Positions 38,301-50,390 of a stretch of 64,000 nt of DNA are shown here, one piece after another. A model generated the notes under the pieces. The model did no database searches and was not told the DNA's origin. It was given only the letters and a program-made list of their open reading frames with translations. Source of the DNA: Antennarius striatus. Its lineage: Eukaryota > Chordata > Actinopteri > Lophiiformes > Antennariidae. The stretch's first letter is position 1. The number at the start of each line of letters is the position of its first letter. The stretch lies in the NCBI RefSeq assembly GCF_040054535.1, contig NC_090778.1, positions 8,688,001 through 8,752,000 on the forward strand. Reading direction: 5' to 3'. The translations under genes were made by a program, and so were the position numbers.

Positions 38301-40480
38301 TTCTTTGTATATTTGTGGTGCAAATATACAAAGAAATGTTTGTGGTCTGTTTGCATCTAGAGGAAGATAACAGAATGACATTCGTACAAAGCTTGCTGAT
38401 CATGAGCAAATGTGTTCATATTTGTGATTTATACTATTTGTGAGAGATTAGCAGTAAATTAGTAGTAAATTCTGATGGAAAGTAATTGTTGCTCTAGGAC
38501 AGGAGTCGGGGAACCTATATGTTGATGCTGTGGGCACACTTCCTGGATTTCATTAACTGAAGGAGCAGCAATGAGGATATGTGTGTCATCGATCCAGCTC
38601 AAAGACACCCAAAAAATACTGAGGTTTGTTCCCAGAGGACATGATTACTGTGGCTGTTTAACTGAAAGGGTTTTTCCTTATTACGCTTTACTGTCAGCGA
38701 TTTTATGAATCAAATCACGGCAAAAGAAATCTAAATATAGGGGATGTGAGAATGGAGAATAACTCAGTCATTAACTCTGACTGATATACAAGACCACAAC
38801 ACCTCGGAAGTGCATCATAAGAGAATGAGATGGAAAGTTGGCATTTTTAGTTTTGCTTGGAAAATCTCATTGCGTCAGATGATTTGATGAGATGAATTAT
38901 TGTCTCCAAACATCCTGTCTTGTAAATTATTCCTACATCATCAACAAAACAGTCAAAACCTGTAGTAACATGAACAAACGTAGACGCAAATACAGAAACA
39001 TGTTGCTGTGAGTCCAGTCAATCAGCAGTATTAGCATATAGTGTCGACTGCCTCTCCCTACATTGCATAGTATATATTATTACGTTGTATTATATTAATA
39101 CATTAATACTTACTAAATTAGACTACTGACCCTGTATATTAGACATCTTCATGGACAATCAGGCAAATATTTCAGTGATTGTCATTAAAGCAAACTTTTG
39201 ATATCATTAAAAAACCTTGATAAAATATTTTGTGCTTAAAATCTGTTCTTGTGGGCGGTTTAGCTTCACATACAGACAACTAAATATTCAGAGCTGTAAC
39301 AGCAAAACTTAGTGAATACTGGTCAATTTCAGCATTCACAACCACTCAGTTTCATATATAATTCATTCATTTATACATATTTCATGTTATCATAAATTCA
39401 CACTCTGGTAACTTTGCCCCATTTTTATCCAGCTCCTGTTTTTATTCCCCAGAGTATCATTGTGACCTGCTATAGTTCACGTCCAGATTAAATTAACCTC
39501 AGGCACATGGTTCATTAAAGGAAGGCCAGCCTGGTGCCACAGGCAATAAGCCTGTACGTGCAGCAGGCCTGTACGTGTACTGTGTCCTTGCTGTAACACA
39601 GGCAGCGAATGCCTAATACATCATGAGAGAAGAGGAGGATGAAGCCTTTTAGTGACAGAAACCAGAGAAAACAGATCACATTGGCAGATGATGCTGCAGC
39701 AGGAATGGGGGGGGGGGTGGCAAAAAATAACATTTATCAGTTCTCCAAATCTTCTACAGTTTCCTTTAAACCATGAAGCACAGGATGTTCCGCGTCAGGA
39801 GTTCCAATCGTGATTAGATGATGCAACAGATGAGCGTCATTTGTAGAGCTCATGATCTTATAAAATATGACGTGTTGCTCTAGATGAAACATCCAATATA
39901 TGAAATAAATCCGTATTTATCCACTCTTTCACCAAAGCATTAAGATTAAACACACACATTAATACAGTGGTAAAAACAACAGTGTTTCACATTCATCTTT
40001 TAATCCATTTTCTTCTCTCTACTCTCCACTACACAGTTTTTGGATTTGGAATATAGTGTTTGTACGTCTATGAGCAATGGCGAACGTCACTAGTTCATCT
40101 GTGTTGCATGTTTTAGAATTGTGGGAGGAAGCTGGAAAACCCAGAGGGAACTCACCCTTCATGAGCAGAACATTCAGATATCACACAGAGAGACACCCTT
40201 TTCTGAAGGCCAGATCAGAAAATTGTAGTTGCATCCATAATCCTACCATGACACCCAACACCATGTCTAGTGAATAATAGTAAAAAGTGAAGCAATAACC
40301 AAATAGTAAAAATATTTACAGTAGGAAATCCTGTAACGTACTACAATATATGTCTTTTAAAATAATCTGCCTTTCTATGTTCTCTGGGTAGCTGAATGTC
40401 TTCAAGAGTCAACACTGTTAAAACAAATGTTTACCATTAACAACATGATGGCAGTATAGAAATAATCTCCTGTATTCATC
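35365..40480. other. AT-rich intergenic sequence
   Basis: No gene or well-defined transposon. The 180-codon minus-strand frame at 38409-37867 has no domain, and its middle is made by the hairpin at 38296-38340. A diverged SINE body may be present at 40115-40170 (gtgggaggaagctggaaaac). Confidence 0.4.
38296..38340. repeat. Perfect 20-bp hairpin with 5-nt loop
   Basis: aacatttctttgtatatttg (38296-38315) is exactly complementary in reverse to 38321-38340. The loop is tggtg. The stem does not extend further on either side. Confidence 0.97.
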
Positions 40481-40485
40481 TAAGT

Positions 40486-40660
40486 CTCTTATCCAATCCA
40501 ACTTTATTTGTTAAGCATTTTACAACAACCACAGTCAACTGTACAAAGTGCTGTACAGACAAATAAATAATATAACTGTTAACTATACAGTCAGTTTAAA
40601 GAACAGTTTCACCTAAAGGTAATCCTGTTGAAAATGAAATGAAATGAAATGAAAGGCTTA
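40486..40660 (-). mobile_element. L2-like retroposon 3' end, minus strand
   Basis: On the minus strand the sequence runs acagcactttgtacagttga ... ttgttgtaaaatgcttaaca and ends aataaagttggattgg, a common form of fish L2/CR1-like LINE and SINE tails. A separate (GAAAT)n tract lies at 40632-40655. Confidence 0.5.
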
Positions 40661-40843
40661 ATCTCATGATAGCAAGTGAGAAGAGATTTATATACACATA
40701 CACCGTCTAGATTGCAGGCACACTGCACATGCGTGCATACGCTGTGAACACATGGAGACACACATGATCAGTACACATTCACTGTAAATTACAAAAACAG
40801 GCTCTGAGTATGAACACAGACTTGTCATTACCCCCATCCACAC

Positions 40844-40847
<4 letters not shown>

Positions 40848-40903
<56 letters not shown>
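40848..40903. repeat. (CA)n microsatellite
   Basis: About 27 CA units. Confidence 0.97.
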
Positions 40904-40904
<1 letters not shown>

Positions 40905-43415
40905 CCGCATGTACTCTTCCGCTGTATTAATTTAGAAAATAACTCATGTGTAGGGAAGCGACTGAGGTGCTTCCAGTCTGTTATCCATCAGTTTAAGCTG
41001 TGAAGGGCTATCACACAGTTAGAGCCAATGCTACTTGCTGCCATGATTGTGGCACAGCTAGCTAGCTATGAATATTAGTATAAATATAAATATATACATC
41101 AATCTACATCTTAACCATCCTGAATCCTTTTCCCGACATTCTTCTCAGCTCTCCTACACACACATCCAAAGCATCTCCATTTTGTCTCTTCCACTTTCTC
41201 ACCGTGCCGTCCGACATGAGCTGTCCCGCCAATGTACTGCAGACATCCCCCTCCAACCCAGATGGGGGCCCTCTGTCACGGATCACTGCTGGGACCAGCC
41301 CACCCTGCCTGTGCTCTCCTCACCTCTCTTTCACACCTACACTGCTTTGAATGGCCAACCCTCAGGTACCCCCATCTTTTTGCTAACTCCACTCCCTGCA
41401 TCCTCCCTATTTTGTTGTCCTCCTTCTCGTTCATACACATACTCTGTTTTACTACTGCTCACTTCCAGTCCTCTCCTCTGTAATTCAGTCCTCCACTGTT
41501 ATCGGTAAACATCATGGTCAATGGAGGCTATTGGATCAGCAGCGGTCTGTCCTGCCATGAAACCACTCTGTTCAATGCTACAACTTTCATTTGTTGCAAA
41601 AACATTGCTATGACAACTTTTAGTACTCCAAGGTGCAGCAGGATTGAAATTTGACTGTTAATGTAATACTACAGAGACATATCCAAACATATCTATTTTA
41701 ACGTTTACAATATTTCTCTTGAGCTTTTCGTCCATCAACCAGTGTTTGCTGTTCCTCCATTCCCAACTTTGTGTTATGGCAGAATGTTGCGCATTAACAC
41801 ATGAATCAGCTGTGATCTGCTGTCTGAGGAGAGGCCTTCATTTTGTCTTGTTTCCAGTGTAAACACCCTGTACCACCTGCTCAGCATTCCTATAGCTGCC
41901 TGACACCCCCACCACATCACTGAATCTTTGCATTACAGATATATGGTTTTGGACAAAGTACTAATTTTGTTATTTCAAAGGGTATGTCTTCAGAGTATAA
42001 TGGAAAAACAATCTTTCTCAACACATTAATGAAAATTCCAGTTTATTTACTATTTCAATCAGTTTTATGTGATTTTGATGGCGTGTTGGACGCACAGTGA
42101 ACTCATGTCCTAAAATGTGTGTTTTCTTCTTCTTCTTGAGAAAAATAAATGTTAATAAAAGTATTCAGAGTGGGAAGGTGTCCCCTGTAAGTGAGCTCAC
42201 ACCTTAATATAATTTTTTAAAGAAATTCACAAAACTGTCTACAAAGATCGATCAAATGCTAAAATTCACTTCACTAGTCTATTTTTCCACATTTTCAATT
42301 TTAATTCAGGCTCATTTTGTGAAGGAGATTTGTCTCAGACAAGTGACTCCGACCATTACTAAAAAACAAAAAAAACCATGATAATCTTCATGTACAGGAG
42401 AAGTACCGGTACTTGTAATGTTTTTGAGGGTTATTACTTTTCCTTTTTCTGTTATAGTTGGGAGTATTTAACATGACTTGCAATCAACAGGAATACATTG
42501 GTGACATTCTGTCTTTCTTCAATGAAATGCTTGTTCTGGCTCCTGTGTAAATAATATCAAAATATATAAATAAAGTTATTTTTTTGATTGATCCACAAAT
42601 TGTTTTTCCATAAATGAAACTGCTGTTTGAATTCTGATGCTCAAATGAGTCACTGAGATAAAATAGGTCACACAAAAAAAAGATTTTTTGGGTATACTTA
42701 GTACTTAGTCAGTTCATTAATCCATCCATACAAACATCCATCCATCCTTCCATCCGTTCATCCATCCACCCACCCACCCATCCATCTATCCATCCATCCA
42801 TCCATCCATCCATGCACTGTACTGTCCTCCCTCTTTCTCTCAGCAAATGCATCCATTAAACCATCTACTAATGTGCATAATGTGCATCAGATTGTTCATC
42901 CACTTATATTTCATGAGACAATTCATCCACTATGGCCTTCATCCTGCGTACACTTCATATGCAGTACATCATCTACAATCTGCAGATTAACACTGTCAGC
43001 ATACAGAATTAGAAAATGAAGCAGTAAATGATTTATATGAAGCTGCAAGCTCTCTGAAAACACACCCACTGTCTGCACATGCAAAGAAAATAAATATCAC
43101 ACATTCTTAGCGCATATTTCTCAGGGGAGAATATATGAGAGAATATATGCTGATCTGATTTACTGGAAACCAACTCCACACTGTAATTCCTCATTCCAGG
43201 CCAAATGGGTTCTGTTCAAACTCCAGTGAACAAAGCAGCAGTGAGGGCTCAGTAGATGAGTTATGGGAGGAAACAGGGATGCCTGCCACTAAAACAAGAT
43301 ATTTTTGGTCCACAGTTGTTTAACAAAGAGCACTTATTTAGTTCAAACAGACCATTTATGAAAACAATGGTCGATGTCTAGAGCAGCAGTTGGGAAAGTG
43401 AAAGGTTGAAAGCGC
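40905..43415. other. Intergenic sequence with a (CATC)n tract
   Basis: A CATC-rich tract (ccatccatccatccat) at 42719-42813 is the only clear structure. The frame at 41068-41508 is Ser/Leu/Thr-rich and looks non-coding. Confidence 0.45.
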
Positions 43416-43421
43416 TTGGAA

Positions 43422-43748
43422 ATGTCAAATAGCCTACCTGAAGAATGGATCGGGGTGCTAACAGCTGATATCACTCCAACTATTCTTCGACTGGGTTTGA
43501 CAGAGGAAGCGTTAGACTGTGTAAAGGCTGACAGGAAGTCCTATTTATTAAAGATGAAACTTGATGAGAACTATTACTATCGTCTTGGCAAAATGTGGAG
43601 CTGCAGAGAACAACATCTTACTGAAACACATTTTATCATAATATATAAATATATAAAGAAATTTCTGAAGTACTACTATATAGCATTTGTGGTGTACCTC
43701 TATTCCACTACATCTCAAATACTGCATTTTTTATTGCACCACATTTAA
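43422..43748 (+). other. Unrecognised 108-codon reading frame
   Basis: An ATG at 43422 opens a peptide whose first 60 residues look more like protein than its AT-rich surroundings: SLPEEWIGVLTADITPTILR, then LTEEALDCVKADRK and YYYRLGKMWSC. After about residue 70 it becomes Ile/Tyr/Lys-rich, like translated non-coding DNA. It may be an old transposon or gene-fragment remnant. No family was recognised and no function is proposed. Confidence 0.25.
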
Positions 43749-43869
43749 CTCGCAGCAACTATGTAGATTAATTTATAACTGCATTATATGCACTATAAGT
43801 AAAAATCAGTCAACCCCAACTTAAAAGATAGTAAATAAATATATCTGTGTTATATATAATATATACAGT

Positions 43870-44795
43870 ATAAGTCCCCTGCACTGCTACCTTGCGGTGG
43901 TGGGGTTGCTTATGTGCCTCCGTGTCTCTGAAGGCTTTTTTGGTCAGATAAGAAGCAGCAACTGGCCTACAAGATGTCCCAGAAATTGGGACTATGACGC
44001 TTACCAGCCAATTGTGCAAGGACGTTGGTAAGCTGGCACACCCTCTGATGCCAAGGACACCAATCCCTGTGGGGACATGGAAGATCAGAACCATATCCCA
44101 GGCTGGCAAAGACTCACCTTCTCAGTCCTGGGCCTGGCAGAAACAACATGGTGAGTCAAGTCAGGTGAGGTGAGGTCAAGTGGAGCAGTGGCCAGTCCAT
44201 TTCCTGTTTTGGACATGAAGTGGAGGTAGCCAACCATACAGAGGGAGTGCCCTTCGTGATGATGAAATGCACAAGAAAGGCTCTAACTGAATAATCAGTT
44301 CTCACTATGTCTCAGGAACCTTTAGTAATAGAAAAGGGAAAGCCCGTATAATCCATCGCAATGCACACACCAACATGGCAGATGAGAAGGTCAAGGACAG
44401 GTTTTATGACAGTTTCAACCATCTTTTCAGTAGGATTGGAGCCAGGGACCTCATTATCCTGATGCCGGACTTCAATGCCAAGATTGGAGGCCAAAATGAA
44501 TGACACAAGACGGTGATGGGTGAACATGCTTTGAGATAGATGAATAAAAATGGTGAGATGTTTGCAGGGACCCACATGAACAATAATCTGGAGATTGGAG
44601 GAGTGTATTTCCCCGCAAGAAAATCCACAAAACAACTTGGGTATCACCACATAATGTCACGGAAAACCAAATCGACCACATCTGCATAAACAAAAAGTCC
44701 AAAAGAACAACGGAAGATGTAAGGCTAAGACAGGGTGCAGAGGCAGCCATAATTCACCATTTCGTGGAGAGGACATTCAAGCTAGGGCTGAAGTA
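43870..44795 (+). pseudogene. RTE-like LINE 5' end with decayed endonuclease
   Basis: A 5'-UTR-like start (actgctaccttgcggtggtg) is followed by the decayed start of an APE-type endonuclease: gtggggacatggaagatcag gives TWKIRT, then a VLGLAETTW-like stretch. Further on come HTNMADEKVKDRFYDSFN and LIILMPDFNAKIGG, the conserved DFNAK site, then DVRLRQGAEAAIIHHF, where the catalytic D-H pair would lie. Several stops break the frame. The L2-like LINE begins at about 44797. Confidence 0.7.
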
Positions 44796-44796
44796 A

Positions 44797-46835
44797 TTAA
44801 GTAACATAATTAATCAATCCTTAAAAATAGGTTATATACCGCAATCTTTCAAAGTGGCTATGTTCAAGCCCCTACTTAAAAAGCCAAACCTAGATGCTGG
44901 CATCCTCTCAAATTACAGGCCGATCTCTAACCTGCCATTCCTATCTAAGATCCTAGAGAACGTAGTGGCCAAACAGCTAAATGACTACCTGTTAGAGAAC
45001 AATCTGTCAGAGGATTTTCAGTCAGGTTTAAGAACAAACTACAGTACGGAAACTGCACTGCTAAAAGTCACAAATGACCTTTTAACAGCGTCAGATAAAG
45101 GTCTTCCGTCTGTTCTAGTCTTATTAGACCTGAGTGCAGCATTCGATACTGTTGGTCACAATATTCTTGTAAGGAGATTGGAAGAGGAAGTCGGGATTAA
45201 TAACTCAGCACTAGACTGGTTTAGGTCATATCTATCCGACCGATTTCAGTTTGTCTATGTCAATAATAAATCTTCAGATCGAGGGACTCTCACCTGTGGA
45301 GTACCTCAAGCATCTGTTCTGGCGCCAATTCTGTTTAATCTGTATATGTTACCATTGGGAAATATTATAAGGAAACATAATGTTAATTTTCATTGTTATG
45401 CTGACGATACTCAATTATATTTATCAAGTAAAACAAATGAATCTGATCAGCTAATAAATTGGAAAACTGCCTCAGGGATTTAAATCCTGGATGCTTCACA
45501 ATTTCTTAATGTTGAACAGTAACAAAACTGATGTCATTATTATTGGGCCAAAGCATCTTAGAGAGGATTTCTCTAACATTGCAATTCACTTACATAGCAT
45601 TGCTCTATCCTCCACTAATGACGTCAGGAACTTTGGAGTGATTTTTGATCAAGATCTGTCTTTTGATTCTCATATCAAGTCTGTATCCCGGATAAGCCTT
45701 CTTACACTTGTGAAATATTGCTTAAGTTAGAAATTTGTTATCCTTTAAAGACGCAGAAAAAATCATTCATTCCTTTATTACTTCTAGATTAGAGTACTGC
45801 AATTCCTTATTATCGGGTTGTTCTAGTTCCTCTATTAGGACTCTACAGTTAGTTCAGAATGCAGCTGCCCGCTTACTGACTCGAACTGGGAGGAGAGAGC
45901 ACATCTCTCCTGTCCTAGCGTCACTTCATTGGCTCCCGATTAATTATAGAATACAAGTCAAAGTCGTCATGATCACATATAAAGCTCTCCACTGTAAGGC
46001 TCCATCTTGCATTGAAGATCTTATTGAAGTATATCACCCACCCAGGGCCCGTCGATCCGAGGATGCAGGATTTCTGGTGACCCGTCGGGTTTTTAAGAGT
46101 AGAACAGGAGGCAGAAGCTTCAGCTATCAGGCCCCTTTACTCTGGAACGATCTCCCAGCCTCGGTCCGGGGGGCAGACACCCTTAGCTTATTTAAGAGTA
46201 GATTAAAAAATGCCTCCTCTTTGATAGAGCCTACAATTGATAGAACACATACCCCACTAGATATGCTGCTATAGGCTTCGGCTGCTGAGGGTATTTTTCT
46301 CCGTCTCTGCCGTTAAAGGGAGATCCTCTGGAGCTCCTGTCACTTCTCCTTCTTTTTCTTTATCTTTCTATGCTCCTAGATGTTATTATTACTATCAAAT
46401 CACACTCTTTGTCTGCACAATACTGCCGCTGTCTTTGTGCCTCTGCTCCACAGGTGGACAACGTGGATGGAAGACAGGATATCCAAAGGCCTGGAAATCC
46501 CGCCCCCAATTCAGCGACAGCACACTATGGACATTAAACTCAAACTGGCCTATCTGCCACTCTCTCACTCTCTGTCTCTCTTCCTCTGTCTCTTTTACTT
46601 GACCTATCTCTTTCCCCAATGTATTTCTCTTTCCCAACCAACAAGTCAAGGCGGATGACCGCCCTTTAGAGCCTGGGTCCTGCTTGGAGTTTCTTCCTCA
46701 ATGAGGGAGTTTTTCCCCTACCACCGTCGCTTATGCTTGCTCTGGAGGGCTTTGTTTGGCTTTCTATCTGTAAAGCACTTTGACATGTCTTCAGATGTGA
46801 TTAGGCGCTATATAAATAAAAGTTGATTGATTTAT
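44797..46835 (+). mobile_element. L2/CR1-like LINE, 5'-truncated
   Basis: The reverse transcriptase is spread over three consecutive frames (44854-45483, 45491-45730, 45735-46274), so one stop and shifts have killed it. Visible motifs: FKPLLKKPNLD and NYRPISNLPFLSKILE; motif A DLSAAFDTVGHNIL; motif B GVPQASVLAPILF, with QAS where active elements have QGS; catalytic YADD in FHCYADDTQLYLS; and the C-terminal SYQAPLLWNDLPASVRG ... LSLFKSRLK. The 3' UTR ends in gcgctatataaataaaagtt and GATT repeats. The minus-strand piece at 14497-15747 is a relative. Confidence 0.9.
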
Positions 46836-46839
46836 TGAA

Positions 46840-47310
46840 GTGATACCAGCGAGTAAATGGTCAAAGAGCAACGTACAACATCAGTTACCATAATACTAAA
46901 GTATCCATCTCTGGATTAGACTTGTGGTCGATCTTGCAGGAATTGCCTGCTATGTTTTTCCTTCTTTCAGGATTAATAAAGAACATATTTATATATCTTC
47001 ACAGGGCTGAACAAATGTCCTTCCTTCACCTGATTTTATACCTTTTACCCCTCTGGTTTTTCCCCTACCCCTGGGCGCAGCCACTATCTTTTTGTTGTAG
47101 TAGATATAGCCATTTAACTTTCAAACATCTGGTGCAGCCATCCTGTTTTACATGTGTGCAGCTTCCTGTTAAGCTTTCTCTTCCACATTTCACAGAACAC
47201 AGAACGTTCAGTTTTTCACAGAGCTTTTCAGATCACAGGTCATCGTAGAGCAAAATCATATATCAGCATTTTGAGTACATGAAGCCCTATTATGCCAATC
47301 ATACAGCTTT
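46840..47310. other. Intergenic sequence
   Basis: Nothing supported. Confidence 0.4.
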
Positions 47311-47312
47311 TA

Positions 47313-47463
<151 letters not shown>

Positions 47464-47689
47464 TTATCCATCTCCCCACCTATATATTTGAAGCTCACTT
47501 AAAAACCTCACGGTGCCCCACCCACTACCGCCCCAACAATCACGACGCATCTGCCAGATGGAATCACATGAACAATATGGCGTAAGGCATCGGCTAGCTA
47601 GACTTTTTGTTGCGGTTATGCCTTTCGTCCACATGACAACAAAGATATCTGGGACGAAAACGCTGGCCAGTTTTTTGAAAACGGCAGGT

Positions 47690-48040
47690 CTGCGTTGTTG
47701 GAAGGAATACTTTGAGGAGTTGATGAATGGAGAAAATGAGAGAGAAGGTAGGGTAGAAGATGAAAGTGTGGTGGACCAGGAAGTACCAGTGACTAGCAAG
47801 AGTAAAGTTAAAATGGAAATAAAGAGTATTAAGAAATGGAAGGCAGTTGGTCCAGATGACATTCCTGTGAAGGTATGAAAGCATGTAGGAGAGGTGGCTA
47901 TGGAGTTTTTGCGCAGGTTGTTCAACAGAATTTTATTGGGTGAGAAGATGCCAGAAAAATGAAGGGAGATTGTGCTCGTGTTAATTTTCAAGAACAAGGG
48001 TGACGTGCAAAGTTGTGATAATTATTGAAGGATAAAGCTG
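47690..48040 (+). pseudogene. Old RTE-like LINE remnant, left part
   Basis: A decayed copy of the family at 54225-56420: [36 protein letters not shown], then FLRRLFNRIL-like and [11 protein letters not shown] with stops between them. It is interrupted at 48041 by Rex3 and resumes at 48853. It is much more diverged than the copies at 13 kb and 54 kb. Confidence 0.85.
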
Positions 48041-48841
48041 CTGTTGCTGTTGGCTTCATCAAGCCGTGATCTCCAACTCTCACTGGAGCGGTTCGCAGCC
48101 GAGTGTGAAGCGGTTGGGATGAGAATCAGCACCTCCAAATCTGAGACCATGGTCCTCAGTCGGAAAAGGGTGGAGTACCCTCTCCAGGTTGGGGATGAGA
48201 TCCTGCCCCAAGTGGAGGAGTTCAAGTATCTTGGGGTCTCGTTCACGAGTGAGGGTACGATGGAATGGGAGATCGACAGGCGGATCGGTTCAGCGTCTGC
48301 AGTGATGCGGACTCTGTATCGGTCCGTCGTGGTGAAGAAGAAGCTGAGCCGAAAGGCAAAGCTCTCGATTTACCGGTCGATCTACGTTCCTGCCCTCACC
48401 TATGGTCACAAGCTATGGGTCGTGACCGAAAGAACGAGATCCCGGATACAAGCGGCCGAAATGAGTTTCCTCCACAGGGTGTCCGGGCTCTCCCTTAGAG
48501 ACAGGGTGAGAAGTTGGGTCATCCGGGAGGGACTCAGAGTCGAGCCACTGCTCCTCCGCATCGAGAGGAGCCAGATAAGGTGGCTCGGGCATCTGGTCAG
48601 GATGCCTCCTGGACGCCTCCCTGGTGAGGTGTTCCGGGCACGTCCTACCGAGAGGAGGCCCCGGGGACGACCCAGGACATGCTGGAGAGACTATGTCTCC
48701 CGGCTGGCCTGGGAACGCCTTGGGATTCTCCCGGAGGAGCTGGACGAAGTGGCTAGGGAGAGGGAAGTCTGGGCTTCCCTGCTTAAGCTGCTGCCCCTGC
48801 AACCCGACCCCGGATAAGCGGAAGAGAATGGATGGATGGAT
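48041..48841 (+). mobile_element. Rex3 retrotransposon, 5'-truncated, nested with 11-bp duplication
   Basis: An open frame of 257 codons (48044-48817) begins just after the reverse-transcriptase active site (LLASSSRDLQLSLERFA) and runs through RISTSKSETMVL, VEEFKYLGVSFTSEG, SIYRSIYVPALTYGH and WLGHLVRMPPGRLPGEVF to the end. The 3' end is ccccggataagcggaagaga followed by (TGGA)n, the known Rex3 terminus in teleosts. The direct repeat ggataaagctg lies at 48030-48040 and 48842-48852, though its first bases overlap the tail repeat. Confidence 0.93.
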
Positions 48842-48852
48842 GGATAAAGCTG

Positions 48853-49445
48853 ATGTTTGTTTGCAAGCTACAAAATGGTTTCATGTCTAGGAAGAGTATC
48901 ACAGATGCATTATTTGCCTTGAGGATATTGATGGAGAAGTACAGAGAAGGTCAGAGGGAGCTACAGTGTGTTTTGTAGATCTAGAGACAGTCTATGACAG
49001 GGAACCCAGAGAGGAACTGTGATACAGCATGAGGGAGTCTGGAGTGTCAGAGAGGTACGTTATATAGTACAGGACATGTACGAGGGCAGCAGAACAGCAT
49101 TGAGGTGTGATGAAGGTGTGACAGAGGAAGTTAAGGTAAAGGTAGGACTGATCAGGGATCAGCTCTGAGCCCCTTCCTGTTTGTGGTGGTGATGGCTGCT
49201 GATAGATGAAGTTAAACTGGAACCCCCTTGGACCATGATGTTCACAGGTTGCATTGTGATCTGCAGTGAAAGCAGGGAGCAAGTGGAGGAACATTTAGAA
49301 AGGTTGTGGCCTGCATTGGAGAGGAAAGGAATGAAGGTTAGCCAAAGTAAAACAGAATATTTTGCATAAATAAGAGGAGTGGAAATGGATGAGTGAGGCC
49401 ACAGGGGAAGAAAGGTAGATGACTTTAAATACTTGGGGTCGACAG
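48853..49445 (+). pseudogene. Old RTE-like LINE remnant, right part
   Basis: Continues the element broken by Rex3: agagaaggtcagagggagct, the AYDR-like region near 48986-49003 (decayed) and catcagggatcagctctgag-like text near 49151. A decayed copy of the catalytic region (ccatgatgttcacaggttgc, where FADD should be) follows. The frames are broken throughout. It fades after the YLGSTVQ-like text near 49428-49445. Confidence 0.8.
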
Positions 49446-49689
49446 TCCAGATCACGTTCTTTTCCTCTGGCACACAGACCATCAACACCTTTGAAACCAG
49501 AGAACCATCAAATATTTAGTTACAAATAGTAGCTTCATGTTTGAGAGGAAGCTACCGGGAACCCATGGTTCTCCACTGCTGTCATATTCCAGGACGCCAG
49601 TCTACTTGGAGGGTCCAGAAGATCATGGTGTTCATGGCTCAGAAGCTTGGCCGAAATGGGGGAGGCTGAAATCTGACCACTATTAAACA

Positions 49690-50288
49690 AAACACGGTTG
49701 AAACTTCCTAACTGGGCCAACTAATATCTGAGACAGTTTTATGAACTGATGAGATGAGAATGACTTTTCATGGACCAGATGAACAGTAACAGGTACAGAG
49801 TTCGACTTTGATGCAGACAGCAGCTAGGTGGAGGTGGGGTACACTAAAGACCTTAAAGATAACAGAATAATGGAATGGTCAATTCCTCACCTAACCTAAA
49901 TCCTATTGAGATCTTGTGGTTCTTTCTTGAACAGGAAGTTTACCTTGAAGGAAAACAGTCCACCTCTGAATAATGTCTGGGAGCTGTGCTTGTTGCTGCA
50001 CAAAAAGGTGATCATCGAAAGATCAATAAACTGACAAACTCCATGATTGCTAGGCTGATCATTTTTCATTTATCATTGCAGAATAATTCTACACACTAAT
50101 AGTTGCCCAAAAATTGTGCACAGGCAGATATTCAACCAGAAAGACAGAACCACCCTTTTACCCTCTTAAATGTTTAGGTTTGGGGTTTATTAACATTTTC
50201 AGTTGACCAAGGACACTGTAATTGTTGAATAATAACATTAATCCTCAAAAATATAATTTGCCTAATAGATAAACTCACAGTATGTATC
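49690..50288 (+). pseudogene. Tc1/mariner-like transposon remnant
   Basis: The text aacctaaatcctattgagat encodes NLNPIEI, a version of the Tc1 LNPIE block, with tgtggttctttcttgaacag after it where the family has LW and a basic segment. The upstream text atgacttttcatggaccaga may be the WTDE-like region. The 3' part (ccaaggacactgtaattgtt, gaataataacattaatcctc) resembles long non-coding ends of fish Tc1-like elements. Frames are broken and no clear left end is seen. Confidence 0.5.
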
Positions 50289-50289
50289 A

Positions 50290-50390
50290 CCTGTAGCCAG
50301 CTGGGATCGGCTCCAGCAAGACCTGTGACCCGCAGGGCGGATAAGCGTCTGAAGCCGAGATAATTGTTGCAGGAAGTTTGATGAATGATA
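50290..50390 (+). mobile_element. tRNA-derived SINE, 3' end only
   Basis: cagctgggatcggctccagc and cgggcggataagcgtctga-like text resemble the 3' end of the SINE family at 27449 and 4215. The head is absent. Confidence 0.45.

Noticed and set aside
37867..38409. 180-codon minus-strand open frame
   Set aside because: It has no recognisable domain, contains the artefactual hairpin at 38296-38340, lies in AT-rich intergenic sequence and has no supporting splice sites or neighbours.
41068..41508. 146-codon plus-strand open frame
   Set aside because: Ser/Leu/Pro/Thr-rich pyrimidine-biased translation with no domain; overlapping frames on both strands look equally good.
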